From Acidimicrobiaceae bacterium (GTDB lineage Bacteria > Actinomycetota > Acidimicrobiia > Acidimicrobiales > RAAP-2), in the NCBI GenBank assembly GCA_947372925.1, contig CANBVQ010000005.1, positions 1-62,572 of the forward strand: DNA of 62,572 nt, given 5' to 3'. Positions 24,322-35,663 of the stretch are shown here, piece after piece. The position numbers and the translations under genes are program-made. The notes beneath the pieces were generated by a model, which saw only the letters and a list, made by a program, of their open reading frames with translations, made no database searches and was not told the origin of the DNA. Position 1 is the stretch's first letter. Every line of letters begins with the position of its first letter.

Positions 24322-27300
24322 GTGCTGAAGCGCTCTGCGTTCCCGAATCGTTTCTCGTTCGCCGTACTGCCGGAACCAACCGTTGAGGGAGGGGCAAACT
24401 CCCTCTTCGACGCCGTCCACGACCAGATTAAGTTCCTGGAAGAGGGCGGATCGGCCGACAACCTGCTCACCAAGTACGGCGACTACGGCCCGCTGCACTT
24501 TCTTAACTTCCAGAATGACAAGTACGGATGGTTCCTCCGCGACGGTCTGAAGAAGGCCTTCGAAGACATTTCGCCCATCAAGGACTCCACTGGCAAGCTC
24601 TCCTTGTACTTGACATTCGATCCTGAGAACTCAGAATCAATCGGGCCCGCCAAGCACACCGAAGCCGAGTGTGTCGAGCGTGGACTGACCTACCAGTGCC
24701 CAATCTTCGTCGAGGCGGAATTCCGCAACGAAGAGACCGGTGAAATCAAGCAGTCCTTCGTCTTCATGGGTGACGTGCCCGTGATGACCGAGCGCGGTAC
24801 CTTCATTTACAACGGTACCGAGCGTGTCGTTGTTTCACAGTTGCTCCGCTCCGACGGTATCTACACCGAGCCGGACCGCGACCCTAAGGGCAACATTACG
24901 TTCATCACCACCGTTATTCCGGTCCGTGGTGAGCGTCCCAAGTTCGCTCTCGAAGTTGGTGACTCCACTCGCGTCGCCGTACGAATTGGTAAGGGTAAGA
25001 AGGTCAACTCCTTCACCGTGCTGCGTGCGCTCGACTCCCGCGTGGACTTCTCCTACCTCGAGAAGTTGGTCAACCACTTCGTAAGTGGTGCCAAGGGTGA
25101 AGTACGAATCCTCGAAGGTGAGTTCGAAAAGTACCGCCTCAAGTTCTACGAGAAGTACGACAAGGACATTCACACCTTCGTCAACCGTGGTAACCGCACC
25201 AAGGACTGGAGCAACAAGCTCGCCAAGTTCGCGAACCAGTTGATTGAAGAAAAGAACATCGGCATGCTCGACGCATTGACGATGCACTTGGAAATCTTCC
25301 ACGGTGGCGACGAAACCAAGCTCGGTCAAGCCGGCCAGGAAATGGCCCTCATCGAGATCTACAAGGCCTGGAAGGGCTTGGAGCCAGCGGACCGTTGGTT
25401 GGACGTCTTTGACATCGAAGCGTGGCGCTTGCCTTCGGCTCCGATTCCTGGTGACACCAACACGCCGAACAAGTTCCGCACCGCGATGGAATCACGCATC
25501 GAGCCGTTCTTCCGCATGGTCTTCTTGGACCCCACGAAGCCACTGCTCCCCGGTCAGATTGCTCGCACCTCAGAGCGCAGCCGCGCCAAGGCCGGTTTCG
25601 AAATCTCCGACCTCGGTCAGATTCGTATCGAGCGCAAGTTCGCTCGTTCGAACGAAGTTGCTCGTAACCGCGAGCTCTTCGGCGAAGTCTTCGACGCTCC
25701 CGTTGGTGACAAGCGTTGGCTGAGCCCCGAAGAAGTTCTCGCCACGATCACGCACTTGCTCAACTTGCGCATTGCGTACTTGGCCGAGCGCACGCAGAAC
25801 CAGAACGACCCCTCGAGCTACCGCACCGACGACGTTGACCAGTTGAGCAACCGTCGTATTCGTAGCGTCGGTGAACTCGTGCTCATCGCGTACCGCGGTG
25901 GTCTGAACCGTATGGAGCGCGTTGTTCGCGACCGCATGACGACCCTCGACACCGAGGCCATCACGCCACAGGCCCTGATCAACATCCGCCCCGTTTCGGC
26001 GGCGGTCAAGGAGTTCTTCTCCTCGAGCCAGTTGAGCCAGTACCTCGACAACACCAACCCGCTCTCGGGCCTGACGAACAAGCGTCGTCTCTCCGCGCTG
26101 GGTCTCGGTGGTTTGACTCGTGAGCGTGCCGGTCTGGAAGTTCGAGACGTACTCGCCTCGTACTACGGCCGCATCTGCCCCATCGAAACTCCCGAAGGTC
26201 CGAACGTTGGTCTGATCGGTTACTTCGCGAACTACGCCCTACTCGACAGGCACGGTTTCATCCACAGCCCAATTCGTATTGTGAAGAACGGTGTGGCCTC
26301 GAGCGACTACCGCTGGATTAACTTCGAGTCTGAGCCGTACCTGAAGATTGCTGCCGCCGAAACTGAGCTCGACGCCAACGGTCGCATCAAGGCCGACCGC
26401 GTCTTGATCCGTACCGGTTCGCCCGGTACCGGTATTCCTCACCACTCAGTACCGGACAACCGTCTTGGTTCCACCGTGGCGGAATTCTCAATCGTTAATC
26501 GCGACGAAGTCGACGCGATGGACATCTCACCTATTCAGAACATCTCGCTCTCGACGGCGTTGATTCCCTTCGTGGAGCACGACGACCCGCAGCGCGCACT
26601 GATGGGCGCCAACATGCAACGCCAGGCCGTTCCGTTGATCGTTCCCGAAGCGCCGTACGTTGGTACGGGCCTCGAGGCACGTGCCGCGGTCGACTCGGGT
26701 GAAGTGTTGATCGCTGAAGCCAACGGTGTCGTGGCCGAAGTTTCCGGTGACCGCATTGTTGTGGACTACGAGATCGCCGTCCCCGTTCGTGACGAGCGTC
26801 CTTCGAAGAAGAAGACGTACAAGCTCAAGAAGTTCCGTCGTTCGAACCACGCCACCTCCATGCACCAGCGCTCACGCGTCTCGGTCGGTGACGTTGTTAC
26901 GCCGGGCGACATCTTGGCTGACGGTACGTCAACCTCCAACGGTGAGTTGGCCCTCGGTAAGAACTTGCTCGTGGCCTACATGCCATGGGAGGGTTACAAC
27001 TTCGAGGACGCCATCATCGTTTCCGAGCGCTTGGTGAAGGACGACGTCTTGACGTCAGTTCACATCGAGAAGTTCGAGTGTGATGCCCGTGACGTCAAGT
27101 TGGGTCAAGAGGAAATCACTCGCGACATCCCCAACCTGCCCGAGAACATCTTGGCCAACCTCGACGACCGCGGAATCATTCGCATCGGTTCCGAAGTTGC
27201 TCCCGGTGACATCCTCGTTGGAAAGGTCACCCCTAAGGGTGAGTCCGAGCCATCACCAGAAGAGCGCCTCCTGCGCGCCATCTTCGGTGACAAGGCCGAC

Positions 27301-28428
27301 GACGTTCGTGACGTTTCACTCCGTCTGCCTCACGGTCAGTTCGGAACCGTTATCGACATCAAGGTCATCGAGCGTGACGGCGAAGAAGAGTTGCCACCTG
27401 GTGTGAACCAGTTGGTCCGTGTCTTCGTTGCTCAGAAGCGCAAGATCCAAGAAGGTGACAAGCTCGCCGGTCGTCACGGTAACAAGGGTGTTATCTCCAA
27501 GATTCTTCCTGAAGAAGACATGCCCTACATGCCCGACGGTTCGCCAGTCGACATCATCTTGAGCCCACTCGGTGTGCCAAGTCGTATGAACGTTGGACAG
27601 CTGCTCGAGAGTCACCTCGGTTACGCCGCGCGTCACGGTTGGAAGGGTGCTGACAAGAACCCCAAGGCCGGTACCGCTGGACACGACGACAGCGCCCTGC
27701 GCAAGACTCGTCCTCGCACCGAGCCCGCGCTCTATGTTTCTTCGCCCGCCTTCGATGGTGCCCGTTGGGACCAAGAGGACGCTCGTAGCGACAAGCCCAA
27801 CATCAAGCAGGTCTTCGCCGCTCTCAACGCCGATGGCGCTGATGGCCGTCGCATGACTTCCGACGCGAACGATGGCAAGGTCACCTTGTACAACGGTCGT
27901 ACCGGCGAGGCTTACGACAGCCCGATCGCCGTGGGTTACGCCTACATCTTGAAGCTCTCCCACATGGTGGACGACAAGATTCACGCCCGTTCAACTGGTC
28001 CCTACGCGCTGGTTACCCAGCAGCCCATTGGTGGTAAGGCCCAGTTCGGTGGACAGCGCTTTGGTGAGATGGAAGTGTGGGCCCTCGAGGCCTACGGTGC
28101 GGCACACGCACTCCAGGAACTCATCACCGTTAAGTCCGACGACACCCGCGGTCGTGAGTGGACTTACGAGGCCATCGTCAAGGGTGAGAACCTGCCGAAG
28201 CCTGGTGTCCCCGAGTCCTTCAAGGCTCTGGTCAAGGAAATGCAAGCACTCTGCTTGAACGTTGAAGTTCGCACGTCGAACGGTCAGCTGGTTCAACTGG
28301 TCGACGAAGACGACGACTACTTAAGCCGCACCCGTTTGCTCGGCATCAACATTCAGCGACAAGAACACGGTTCGGACGAAGAAGATGCACGTCGTCAGGC
28401 CGAGCGCAACGAGAGGAAGTTCCAGTAA
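24322..28428 (+). CDS. rpoB: DNA-directed RNA polymerase subunit beta
   Basis: This is a 1368-residue beta subunit, GTG start behind AAGGA. Core motifs are intact: the rifampicin pocket ([17 protein letters not shown]), [19 protein letters not shown], the EGYNFEDAI segment and [12 protein letters not shown]. It is about 200 residues longer than I expect for an actinobacterial beta subunit. The extra length is mainly in the N-terminal lobe, around residues 240-330 and 353-416, plus a charged tail. At the position of E. coli His526 there is Asn (Asn586), a change known to reduce rifampicin binding. It overlaps rpoC by one base (TAATG). Confidence 0.98.
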   Translation: MLKRSAFPNRFSFAVLPEPTVEGGANSLFDAVHDQIKFLEEGGSADNLLTKYGDYGPLHFLNFQNDKYGWFLRDGLKKAFEDISPIKDSTGKLSLYLTFDPENSESIGPAKHTEAECVERGLTYQCPIFVEAEFRNEETGEIKQSFVFMGDVPVMTERGTFIYNGTERVVVSQLLRSDGIYTEPDRDPKGNITFITTVIPVRGERPKFALEVGDSTRVAVRIGKGKKVNSFTVLRALDSRVDFSYLEKLVNHFVSGAKGEVRILEGEFEKYRLKFYEKYDKDIHTFVNRGNRTKDWSNKLAKFANQLIEEKNIGMLDALTMHLEIFHGGDETKLGQAGQEMALIEIYKAWKGLEPADRWLDVFDIEAWRLPSAPIPGDTNTPNKFRTAMESRIEPFFRMVFLDPTKPLLPGQIARTSERSRAKAGFEISDLGQIRIERKFARSNEVARNRELFGEVFDAPVGDKRWLSPEEVLATITHLLNLRIAYLAERTQNQNDPSSYRTDDVDQLSNRRIRSVGELVLIAYRGGLNRMERVVRDRMTTLDTEAITPQALINIRPVSAAVKEFFSSSQLSQYLDNTNPLSGLTNKRRLSALGLGGLTRERAGLEVRDVLASYYGRICPIETPEGPNVGLIGYFANYALLDRHGFIHSPIRIVKNGVASSDYRWINFESEPYLKIAAAETELDANGRIKADRVLIRTGSPGTGIPHHSVPDNRLGSTVAEFSIVNRDEVDAMDISPIQNISLSTALIPFVEHDDPQRALMGANMQRQAVPLIVPEAPYVGTGLEARAAVDSGEVLIAEANGVVAEVSGDRIVVDYEIAVPVRDERPSKKKTYKLKKFRRSNHATSMHQRSRVSVGDVVTPGDILADGTSTSNGELALGKNLLVAYMPWEGYNFEDAIIVSERLVKDDVLTSVHIEKFECDARDVKLGQEEITRDIPNLPENILANLDDRGIIRIGSEVAPGDILVGKVTPKGESEPSPEERLLRAIFGDKADDVRDVSLRLPHGQFGTVIDIKVIERDGEEELPPGVNQLVRVFVAQKRKIQEGDKLAGRHGNKGVISKILPEEDMPYMPDGSPVDIILSPLGVPSRMNVGQLLESHLGYAARHGWKGADKNPKAGTAGHDDSALRKTRPRTEPALYVSSPAFDGARWDQEDARSDKPNIKQVFAALNADGADGRRMTSDANDGKVTLYNGRTGEAYDSPIAVGYAYILKLSHMVDDKIHARSTGPYALVTQQPIGGKAQFGGQRFGEMEVWALEAYGAAHALQELITVKSDDTRGREWTYEAIVKGENLPKPGVPESFKALVKEMQALCLNVEVRTSNGQLVQLVDEDDDYLSRTRLLGINIQRQEHGSDEEDARRQAERNERKFQ

Positions 28429-31400
28429 TGAGCCCCGTCAACGTAAGTACCATCGACCAGCTCCGTATTGGTTTGGCCAGCGCCAAGGACATCCACTCGT
28501 GGACCTCGGGCGAAGTCAAGAAGCCAGAAACCGTTAACTACCGCACCAACAAGCCTGAGAAGGACGGACTCTTCTGCGAGAAGATCTTCGGACCCCAGAA
28601 GGCTTGGGAGTGTGCCTGTGGCAAGTACAAGCGTGTCCACGTCAAGGGTCTCGTTTGTGAGCGTTGTGGCGTTGAAGTAACGAGTGACAAGGTGCGCCGC
28701 GAGCGCATGGGTCACATCCAGCTTCAGGCTCCCGTTGTCCACATCTGGTACCTCCGTGGTACCCGTTCGTGGTTGACCTACCTCTTGATGGGTCTCGACC
28801 CTAAGGAAGAGCTCAAGGCCAAGCAGTTGGAGAAGGTTGTCTACTACTCCGCCCGTCTCGTGACCTACGTTGACGTGGCCCGCCGCGCCGAAGACCTCAA
28901 GACGTTGGCCGAAGCCCTCGAGGACGAGACCAAGGACATCTTGGCCGGTCGCGAGCGGACCCTCGAGCGCTACCAGCGCGAGTTCGAAGCTCGCCTGGAG
29001 TACTTGAAGAACGACAACTCACGTGACGCCGAACTGCGCACGGCGCAGAAGGAATTCGACGAGCGTTGCCTCGAAGCTCGTGACGGTGCCCAGTTGGCCA
29101 TCGACATGGCCAACCAGGCTTTCGACACGTTCCGTACGCTGCACTCCCGTCAGATCATCGAAGATGAATTGCTCTACCGCGAAATGCTCATGCGTTACGA
29201 GGAGTACTTCGAAGGTGGCATGGGTGCCGACGCAATCTTGCAGCTCATCGACCGCATGGACCTCGACGCCGAAGAGGCGCAGATGGTCGAAATGCTCGAC
29301 GGTAAGAGCGGCGTAAAGATTTCCGCCCAGCGTCACGCCAAGTTGCTCAAGCGTCTCGCTGTCGTCCAGGCCTTCAACCGCCGCGACGACAATGGTCGAC
29401 GGTTGAACGACCCCAGCGCAATGATCTTGCAGGTTCTTCCCGTCATCCCACCGGACCTGCGTCCGATGGTGCAGCTCGACGGTGGACGTCAGGCCACCAG
29501 TGACTTGAACGACCTCTACCGTCACGTGATCAACCGCAACAACCGTCTGAAGAAGTTGCTCGAGTCGGACAGCCCCGCAATCATCGTGAACAACGAGCGT
29601 CGCATGCTGCAAGAGGCCGTTGACGCCTTGATCGACAACGGTCGTCACGGCCGCGCGGCCTCCGGTCCTTCGGGCCGTCCCGCGAAGAGCCTCACCGACG
29701 TGTTGAAGGGTAAGCAGGGTCGTTTCCGTCAGAACTTGCTCGGTAAGCGCGTTGACTACTCGGCCCGTTCGGTCATCGTCGTTGGTCCTCGTCTGAAGCT
29801 GCACCAGTGCGGTCTGCCGAAGATCATGGCGCTCGAACTCTTCAAGCCATTCGTAATGCGGGCTCTCATGGCCGACGGCACGGCGCAGAACATTCGTTCC
29901 GCGAAGCGCATGGTCGAGCAGCGCCACGTTGCAGTGTGGGAGAAGCTCGAGTACGTAACTCGTGAGCACCCCGTGCTCTTGAACCGTGCACCTACTCTTC
30001 ACCGTCTCGGTGTCCAGGCCTTCGAGCCCGTACTCGTCGACGGCAAGGCCATCCAGGTTCACCCACTCGTCTGTAAGGCCTTCAACGCTGACTTCGACGG
30101 TGACACCATGGCGGTACACGTACCGCTGAGCGCCGAAGCTCAGGCTGAAGCACGCATCCTCATGCTGTCGGTGAACAACATCTTCACCCCCGCTACCGGA
30201 CGCGCCATCACCGAGCCGAGCCAGGACATGGTGTTGGGTATTTACTACCTAACCCGTGACGCCAAGATCAAGGCCGAGCGCCCTCCGGTCTTCCGTCAGA
30301 TCCACGAAATCGAAGCGGCCCTCGAGCGCAACATCATTACGTTGCACACCGAGATCGAACTTCGTACTTCCACGGATGCGTCCGAGTCGAGCCTCGCCGC
30401 TCGTTTGGCTTCCGCCGACTTTGCTGCCGAAGGTGCCCGTCGCTCCATCCGTACGACTCCTGGTCGCGTGATCTTCAACGAGGCGCTGCCTTCGGGCTAC
30501 CGCTTCATCAACCAGTTGGTTGGTAAGAACTCGTTGCCGATTGGCGTGATTGTCGAAGAGATTGCGAACGGCTACACCCGTAAGCAAGTGGCTAACGCCC
30601 TCGACGCCATCAAGGACCTTGGTTTCCGTTACGCGAGCCAGAGTGGTCTGACCATTGGCTTCGATGACATCGTGACCAGTCCTCGCAAGGCCGAGATTCT
30701 CGACAGCTACGAGAAGGACGCAGAAAAGGTTGAGCAGAACTTCAACAAGGGTGTCATCATCGACGAAGAGCGTCGTCAGTTGCAGATCGACATTTGGACT
30801 CGCGCTAACCGCGAACTCAGTGACGTTTGCTACGGCGCGCTCGACGCCCAAGTCGACAACCCAATCCGCATGATGGTGGACTCGGGTGCTCGTGGTAACC
30901 GCCAGCAGATCCTCCAGATCACCGCAATGAAGGGACTCGTTGTTAACTCCCGCGGTGAAATTGAGCACCGCCCTGCGAAGAGCTCGTTCCGTGAAGGTCT
31001 TACTTCATGGGAGTACTTCGTATCGCTGCACGGAACTCGTAAGGGTCTCGCCGACACCGCACTGCGTACCGCTGACTCGGGTTACTTGACCCGTCGTCTC
31101 GTTGACGTCGCACAGGAACTCATCATCAAGGAAATGAACTGTGGCACTAGCCGCAGCCTGCTCATTGAGAATGTGGCTCCCGACACGGCCGCCGTTCGTT
31201 CGCACCTCGAGACCAAGCTCTGGGGCCGCATGTTGGCTCAAGACCTCGAGACCAGCGATGGCGTTCTGCCCGCCGGCACGATCCTCGCGATCGCCGACGT
31301 CGAGCGCTTGCGCGACGACGCCAAGGTGGACTCCATCCGCGTCCGTACGACACTCGTCTGCGAAGCAGCCGAAGGTATCTGTGCCTCGTGTTACGGACTC

Positions 31401-32462
31401 AGCCTCGCCACCCACGAACTCGTCGAACTCGGCGAAGCCGTTGGTGTAGTGGCCGCTCAGTCGATCGGTGAGCCTGGTACTCAGCTGACCATGCGTACCT
31501 TCCACTCCGGTGGTGTAGGTGGCCGTGACATTACTCACGGTCTGCCTCGCGTGGTTGAGCTCTTCGAAGCCCGTTCGCCAAAGGGTGCCGCCACCATGGC
31601 CGAGCACTCCGGTGTTGTTCGCATCGAGCGTTCCGACGCTCCTGGTGTGAACGCGGCCGCGAAGGTTCTCGTGATTGCCAACAACGGTGACATCCAAGAG
31701 GCCCTCATTCCGCCACGTGACTTGATCGTGGCCGAAGGTGCTGAAGTTGAAGCCGGTCAGCCACTGAACCGTGGACCACTCGACCCGAAGATGATCATGG
31801 AGCTGCGCGGTACGCGTGACGCCCAGCGTTATCTGGTGGAAGAAGTCCAGGGCGTCTACCGTGACCAGGGTGTTTCCATCCACGACAAGCACATTGAGCT
31901 CGTCGTGCGTCAGATGACCCGTCGTATCCAGGTTGTTAACAAGGGTGAATCGGACTTCTTGCCCGGTGCCCTTATTGACGCCAAGAACTTCGACGACTCC
32001 AACAAGGGTCTCGAAGCGGCCGGCAAGGCCCTGGCCGACGGTCGTGCCCGCATGATGGGTATCACCAAGACGTCACTTTCCACTGACTCCTGGCTCGCCG
32101 CCGCCTCCTTCCAGGAGACGACCCGAGTCCTGACCGAAGCGGCCATCAGCGGTAAGCGCGATGACCTGATCGGTCTGAAGGAAAACATCATCATCGGTAA
32201 GTTGATTCCTGCCGGTCTGGGCCAGCCCCACTTTGCGGCTCGCCAGATCAAGCTGGAGATGCCGAACGCTGAATTGCTCCCAGAATGGGCAACGTGGCGC
32301 GATGACGACTCTGACCTCGCCGATATTTTGGGTGAGTTTGGGGATCACAACAGTGACACCCTCGACGATGATCTGCGGGACTTCCTCAGCATCGGCGAAG
32401 GCAACTACACCGCACTCGACGATTTGCTCGGTGGTCCAGACGAGCCGGCGAGCGGGGAGTAG
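28428..32462 (+). CDS. rpoC: DNA-directed RNA polymerase subunit beta-prime
   Basis: This 1344-residue subunit has the N-terminal zinc ribbon ([19 protein letters not shown]), the catalytic loop and the second zinc site (Cys-rich stretch around 31360-31400). The three Mg-binding aspartates are Asp555, Asp557 and Asp559. The motif normally NADFDGDQMAVH reads [12 protein letters not shown], so the near-invariant Gln is Thr560. The trigger-loop region ([21 protein letters not shown]) is normal. Its start overlaps the rpoB stop by one base, so translation is coupled. Confidence 0.98.
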   Translation: MSPVNVSTIDQLRIGLASAKDIHSWTSGEVKKPETVNYRTNKPEKDGLFCEKIFGPQKAWECACGKYKRVHVKGLVCERCGVEVTSDKVRRERMGHIQLQAPVVHIWYLRGTRSWLTYLLMGLDPKEELKAKQLEKVVYYSARLVTYVDVARRAEDLKTLAEALEDETKDILAGRERTLERYQREFEARLEYLKNDNSRDAELRTAQKEFDERCLEARDGAQLAIDMANQAFDTFRTLHSRQIIEDELLYREMLMRYEEYFEGGMGADAILQLIDRMDLDAEEAQMVEMLDGKSGVKISAQRHAKLLKRLAVVQAFNRRDDNGRRLNDPSAMILQVLPVIPPDLRPMVQLDGGRQATSDLNDLYRHVINRNNRLKKLLESDSPAIIVNNERRMLQEAVDALIDNGRHGRAASGPSGRPAKSLTDVLKGKQGRFRQNLLGKRVDYSARSVIVVGPRLKLHQCGLPKIMALELFKPFVMRALMADGTAQNIRSAKRMVEQRHVAVWEKLEYVTREHPVLLNRAPTLHRLGVQAFEPVLVDGKAIQVHPLVCKAFNADFDGDTMAVHVPLSAEAQAEARILMLSVNNIFTPATGRAITEPSQDMVLGIYYLTRDAKIKAERPPVFRQIHEIEAALERNIITLHTEIELRTSTDASESSLAARLASADFAAEGARRSIRTTPGRVIFNEALPSGYRFINQLVGKNSLPIGVIVEEIANGYTRKQVANALDAIKDLGFRYASQSGLTIGFDDIVTSPRKAEILDSYEKDAEKVEQNFNKGVIIDEERRQLQIDIWTRANRELSDVCYGALDAQVDNPIRMMVDSGARGNRQQILQITAMKGLVVNSRGEIEHRPAKSSFREGLTSWEYFVSLHGTRKGLADTALRTADSGYLTRRLVDVAQELIIKEMNCGTSRSLLIENVAPDTAAVRSHLETKLWGRMLAQDLETSDGVLPAGTILAIADVERLRDDAKVDSIRVRTTLVCEAAEGICASCYGLSLATHELVELGEAVGVVAAQSIGEPGTQLTMRTFHSGGVGGRDITHGLPRVVELFEARSPKGAATMAEHSGVVRIERSDAPGVNAAAKVLVIANNGDIQEALIPPRDLIVAEGAEVEAGQPLNRGPLDPKMIMELRGTRDAQRYLVEEVQGVYRDQGVSIHDKHIELVVRQMTRRIQVVNKGESDFLPGALIDAKNFDDSNKGLEAAGKALADGRARMMGITKTSLSTDSWLAAASFQETTRVLTEAAISGKRDDLIGLKENIIIGKLIPAGLGQPHFAARQIKLEMPNAELLPEWATWRDDDSDLADILGEFGDHNSDTLDDDLRDFLSIGEGNYTALDDLLGGPDEPASGE

Positions 32463-32492
32463 CACCGCAGTACTAAGCCTCGAGAAGGCAGG

Positions 32493-32516
32493 GCCCGACA
32501 CCTCTGGGTGTCGGGC
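32493..32516 (+). terminator. Terminator-like hairpin after rpoC
   Basis: A perfect 10-bp stem GCCCGACACC/GGTGTCGGGC with a TCTG loop, flanked by an outer CTCGAG repeat. Only short Ts follow. The distal side runs into the -35 box of the rpsL promoter. Confidence 0.65.
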
Positions 32517-32546
32517 TTGCCCTCGAGCACCAATTTGTCGTAGGAT
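32517..32546 (+). promoter_or_regulatory. Promoter of the rpsL (str) operon
   Basis: A -35 TTGCCC (32517-32522), immediately after the rpoC hairpin, and -10 TAGGAT (32541-32546), 18 nt apart. Transcription should start near 32553. Confidence 0.6.
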
Positions 32547-32557
32547 AACCAGTCCGT

Positions 32558-32583
32558 GTGTCGGTAGGTGTAACAACCGACAC
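32558..32583 (+). promoter_or_regulatory. 5' leader hairpin of the rpsL operon
   Basis: A perfect 8-bp inverted repeat GTGTCGGT/ACCGACAC with a 10-nt loop begins about 5 nt after the predicted transcription start and ends 26 nt before the rpsL GTG. It may stabilise the 5' end or be a binding site for S7 or S12. Confidence 0.5.
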
Positions 32584-32609
32584 GAGATTTTGAACAGAAG
32601 AGGTTCCGC

Positions 32610-32984
32610 GTGCCCACCATCGCACAGCTAGTCCGCAAGGGCCGGCAGGAAAAGACCAGTAAGACCAAGACGCCAGCCCTCAAGGGCTCGCCACAGCGCC
32701 GCGGCGTGTGCACTCGTGTGCACACCGTGACGCCGAAAAAGCCGAACTCGGCCCTCCGTAAGGTGGCCCGTGTCCGTCTGACCTCAGGTGTCGAAGTCAC
32801 CGCCTACATCCCCGGTGTGGGACACAACCTCCAGGAGCACTCCATTGTGCTCGTCCGTGGTGGCCGTGTGAAGGACCTCCCCGGTGTTCGCTACAAGATC
32901 ATCCGCGGCGCGCTCGACACCTCTGGTGTTCGTGACCGCAAGCAGGCCCGTAGTCGCTACGGAGCTAAGAAGGAGAAGGCCTAA
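32610..32984 (+). CDS. rpsL: 30S ribosomal protein S12
   Basis: This is a 124-residue S12, GTG start behind AGAAGAGG. The streptomycin-contact region [11 protein letters not shown] (Lys43) and the [11 protein letters not shown] loop are of the normal sensitive type. S12 lines the decoding centre. Its stop overlaps the rpsG start by one base. Confidence 0.97.
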   Translation: MPTIAQLVRKGRQEKTSKTKTPALKGSPQRRGVCTRVHTVTPKKPNSALRKVARVRLTSGVEVTAYIPGVGHNLQEHSIVLVRGGRVKDLPGVRYKIIRGALDTSGVRDRKQARSRYGAKKEKA

Positions 32985-33454
32985 TGCCTCGTTCAGGTCC
33001 CGCACCTCGCCGTGAAGTACCGGCTGACCCGATTTACAAGTCGATTCTCGTAACCCAGATCACCAACAAGATCCTTGAGCGTGGCAAGCGCACGCTGGCC
33101 GAAAACATCGTCTACACCGCCCTCGAAATGGTGGAGCAGAAGACCGGTGCCGACCCCGTCGCCGCCCTCAAGCGCGCCCTCGAAAACGTTCGTCCTGAGC
33201 TCGAAGTTCGCAGCCGCCGCGTTGGTGGTTCGACCTACCAGGTGCCAGTAGAAGTTCGTCCCCGCCGCGCTACGACGTTGGCGATTCGTTGGCTCACCGA
33301 CTACGCCAAGGCCCGCCGTGAGCGCACCATGGCCGAGCGTCTCGCTAACGAAATCATTGACGCCAGCAACGGTATTGGTGCCGCTGTGAAGCGCAAGGAT
33401 GACATTCAAAAGATGGCAGAGTCCAACAAGGCTTTCGCCCACTACCGCTGGTAA
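32984..33454 (+). CDS. rpsG: 30S ribosomal protein S7
   Basis: This is a 156-residue S7, full length, with the RNA-binding start ([23 protein letters not shown]) and the conserved [14 protein letters not shown] and [22 protein letters not shown] segments. S7 nucleates the 30S head and in many bacteria regulates its own operon. It is followed 16 nt later by fusA. Confidence 0.97.
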   Translation: MPRSGPAPRREVPADPIYKSILVTQITNKILERGKRTLAENIVYTALEMVEQKTGADPVAALKRALENVRPELEVRSRRVGGSTYQVPVEVRPRRATTLAIRWLTDYAKARRERTMAERLANEIIDASNGIGAAVKRKDDIQKMAESNKAFAHYRW

Positions 33455-33470
33455 TTAGGGATATTTCTTC

Positions 33471-35558
33471 ATGACTGACCGCGTAATCGCACTCGAAAAC
33501 GTCCGCAACATTGGCATTATGGCCCACATCGACGCCGGTAAGACGACGACGACTGAGCGCATTTTGTTCTACACCGGTAAGAACTACAAAATCGGTGAAG
33601 TACACGAAGGCGCCGCCACCATGGACTGGATGGTCCAGGAGCAAGAGCGCGGTATCACCATCACTTCGGCCGCCACCACCTGTGAGTGGAACGGCCACCA
33701 GATCAACATCATCGACACCCCCGGACACGTTGACTTCACGGTTGAAGTAGAGCGTTCGCTCCGCGTGCTCGACGGTGCCGTGGCCGTCTTTGACGCCGTG
33801 GCCGGTGTTGAGCCTCAGACGGAAACTGTTTGGCGCCAAGCCAACAAGTACAACGTTCCTCGTATCTGCTTCGTCAACAAGATGGACCGTATCGGTGCCG
33901 ACTTCTTCCGTTGCGTTGACATGATCAAGGACCGCCTCGACTGCACCCCCGCCGTCATTCAGCTGCCCATCGGCGCTGAGAGTGAGTACAAGGGCATCAT
34001 CGACATCTGCTCGATGACAGCCACCATTCACCACGACGACAAGGGCGAAGTCGTTGAAGTTATCGACATTCCAGCCGAGTACCGCGAACAGGCCGAGGAG
34101 TACCACGCAATGTTGCTGGACGTCCTCACGACGTTCGACGACGAGCTCATGGAAAAGATGCTCGGCGACGAAGTACCGACCACGGCCGACATCCGTCGCG
34201 CCCTGCGTGTCGGAACCTTGAACGGTCACTGCGTCCCAATCTTGAACGGCACCGCCTTCAAGAACAAGGGTGTTCAGCCCATGCTCGACGCCGTTGTGGA
34301 CTTCCTCCCCAGCCCTCTCGACCTTCCCCCAACCCAGGGCACCAAGCCTGGCAAGGATGAAGTTGTAGAGCGCCGCGCTGACGACACGGAGCCCTTCTCG
34401 GCTCTGGCCTTCAAGATCATGACCGACCCCTACGTCGGTAAGTTGACCTACCTCCGCGTCTACTCGGGCACCCTGCACAAGGGTGACACCGTTATCAACA
34501 CGACGAAGGGCTCCAAAAAGGAGCGCCTCGGCCGTTTGTTGCAGATGCACGCCAACAACCGTGAAGACCGCGACACGATCCGCACCGGTGACATTGTCGC
34601 CGCTGTAGGCCTCAAGCAGGTCACCACTGGTGACACCTTGTCCGACATGGACAAGCCAATTCAGTTGGAGACCCTGGAGTTCCCCGAGCCCGTCATTCAC
34701 GTGGCCGTGGAGCCAAAGACCAAGGCTGACCAGGAGAAACTGTCTAAGGCGCTCTACTCGCTGTCCGAAGAAGACCCCACATTCCGCGTCCGTACCGACG
34801 AAGAGACCGGCCAGACCGTTATCTCCGGAATGGGTGAGTTGCACCTCGAAGTCCTCGTGGACCGTATGTTGCGTGAATTCGCCGTGGACGCCAACGTTGG
34901 TAAGCCCCAGGTGGCCTACCGCGAAACGATCCGTAAGACGGTTGAGAAGGTCGAAGAGAAGTACGTTCGCCAGTCCGGTGGTAAGGGTCAGTACGGTCAC
35001 GTGGTCATCACGTTCGAACCGACCGGTCCCGGCGGCGGCTACGAATTCCTCGACGAAATCAGCGGTGGTGTGATTCCTAAGGAATACATCCAGCCGGTGA
35101 ACCAGGGCATCCAAGAGGCCCTGACTTCCGGTGTTTTGGCCGGTTACCCCATGGTGGACGTTCGCGTTCGCCTGACCTTCGGTAGCTACCACGACGTTGA
35201 CTCCTCCGAAATGGCCTTCAAAATCGCCGGTTCAATGTGCGTGAAGAAGGCTGCCCGTTTGGCCAGCCCCGTGCTCCTGGAGCCCGTGATGGCCGTTGAA
35301 GTCGTGACACCCGAGGACTACATGGGTGACGTGATCGGTGACCTTTCCAGTCGCCGCGGACGTGTAGAAGGCATGGAACAAAAGGGAAATAGCCAGGCAA
35401 TCCGGGCTCAAGTTCCCTTGGCTGACATGTTCGGCTACGCTACTGACCTGCGTTCACGCACCCAAGGGCGCGCGACGTACACGATGCAATTCCATTCGTA
35501 CGCTGAAGTACCTGAGTCGATCGCTAAAGAGATCGTCGCGAAGGCCACTGGAGCGTAA
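33471..35558 (+). CDS. fusA: Elongation factor G
   Basis: This 695-residue GTPase drives ribosomal translocation. The G1 loop [12 protein letters not shown] is at residues 18-29, with switch [18 protein letters not shown] and NKMDR following, and all five domains are present in length. It has no obvious insertions. It is in the normal str-operon position after rpsG, and a structured 105-nt gap separates it from tuf. Confidence 0.98.
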   Translation: MTDRVIALENVRNIGIMAHIDAGKTTTTERILFYTGKNYKIGEVHEGAATMDWMVQEQERGITITSAATTCEWNGHQINIIDTPGHVDFTVEVERSLRVLDGAVAVFDAVAGVEPQTETVWRQANKYNVPRICFVNKMDRIGADFFRCVDMIKDRLDCTPAVIQLPIGAESEYKGIIDICSMTATIHHDDKGEVVEVIDIPAEYREQAEEYHAMLLDVLTTFDDELMEKMLGDEVPTTADIRRALRVGTLNGHCVPILNGTAFKNKGVQPMLDAVVDFLPSPLDLPPTQGTKPGKDEVVERRADDTEPFSALAFKIMTDPYVGKLTYLRVYSGTLHKGDTVINTTKGSKKERLGRLLQMHANNREDRDTIRTGDIVAAVGLKQVTTGDTLSDMDKPIQLETLEFPEPVIHVAVEPKTKADQEKLSKALYSLSEEDPTFRVRTDEETGQTVISGMGELHLEVLVDRMLREFAVDANVGKPQVAYRETIRKTVEKVEEKYVRQSGGKGQYGHVVITFEPTGPGGGYEFLDEISGGVIPKEYIQPVNQGIQEALTSGVLAGYPMVDVRVRLTFGSYHDVDSSEMAFKIAGSMCVKKAARLASPVLLEPVMAVEVVTPEDYMGDVIGDLSSRRGRVEGMEQKGNSQAIRAQVPLADMFGYATDLRSRTQGRATYTMQFHSYAEVPESIAKEIVAKATGA

Positions 35559-35561
35559 GAA

Positions 35562-35575
35562 GCTAGGAAACTAGC
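35562..35575 (+). promoter_or_regulatory. GNRA-loop hairpin in the fusA-tuf gap
   Basis: A 5-bp stem GCTAG/CTAGC closed by the stable tetraloop GAAA begins 3 nt after the fusA stop. It may mark an RNA processing or protein site at the start of the tuf leader. Confidence 0.35.
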
Positions 35576-35579
35576 AACA

Positions 35580-35654
35580 ATGGTCCAAACCGTAGTCGGG
35601 GAGGGCCGCAAGAAAAAATGCTTCTTCAAACGAAGAAGCCTCAAGAGAAAGTAA
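35580..35654 (+). CDS. Candidate 24-residue basic leader peptide before tuf
   Basis: ATG 35580 opens a 24-codon frame ending 9 nt before the tuf ATG. The predicted peptide has 7 Lys and 5 Arg and a RRSLKRK end. AGGA lies about 10 nt upstream of the ATG, a weak ribosome site. It could be a translated leader that couples tuf translation to lysine/arginine supply or to ribosome passage, or it could be chance, because short ORFs are common. There is no homology information. Confidence 0.25.
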   Translation: MVQTVVGEGRKKKCFFKRRSLKRK

Positions 35655-35662
35655 TCCCCGAC
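35595..35662 (+). promoter_or_regulatory. Structured leader of tuf: outer stem GTCGGGGA/TCCCCGAC
   Basis: GTCGGGGA (35595-35602) is perfectly complementary to TCCCCGAC (35655-35662), which ends one base before the tuf ATG. Closing this stem would hide the start region. Inside, GCTTCTTC-AAAC-GAAGAAGC (35620-35639) is an 8-bp hairpin. This two-stem arrangement looks like a translational control element. Confidence 0.45.
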
Positions 35663-35663
35663 A

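Noticed and set aside
29019-30119. A 366-codon minus-strand open frame opposite rpoC (and others at 30249-30968 and 31005-31892)
   Set aside because: All are antisense to rpoC and low in complexity (Val/Leu/His-rich), typical of shadow frames.
33354-35192. A 612-codon open frame on the minus strand opposite rpsG/fusA
   Set aside because: It mirrors the codon structure of fusA, which is certain, and has no recognisable domain or ribosome site. Long antisense frames are expected opposite GC-rich, codon-biased genes.
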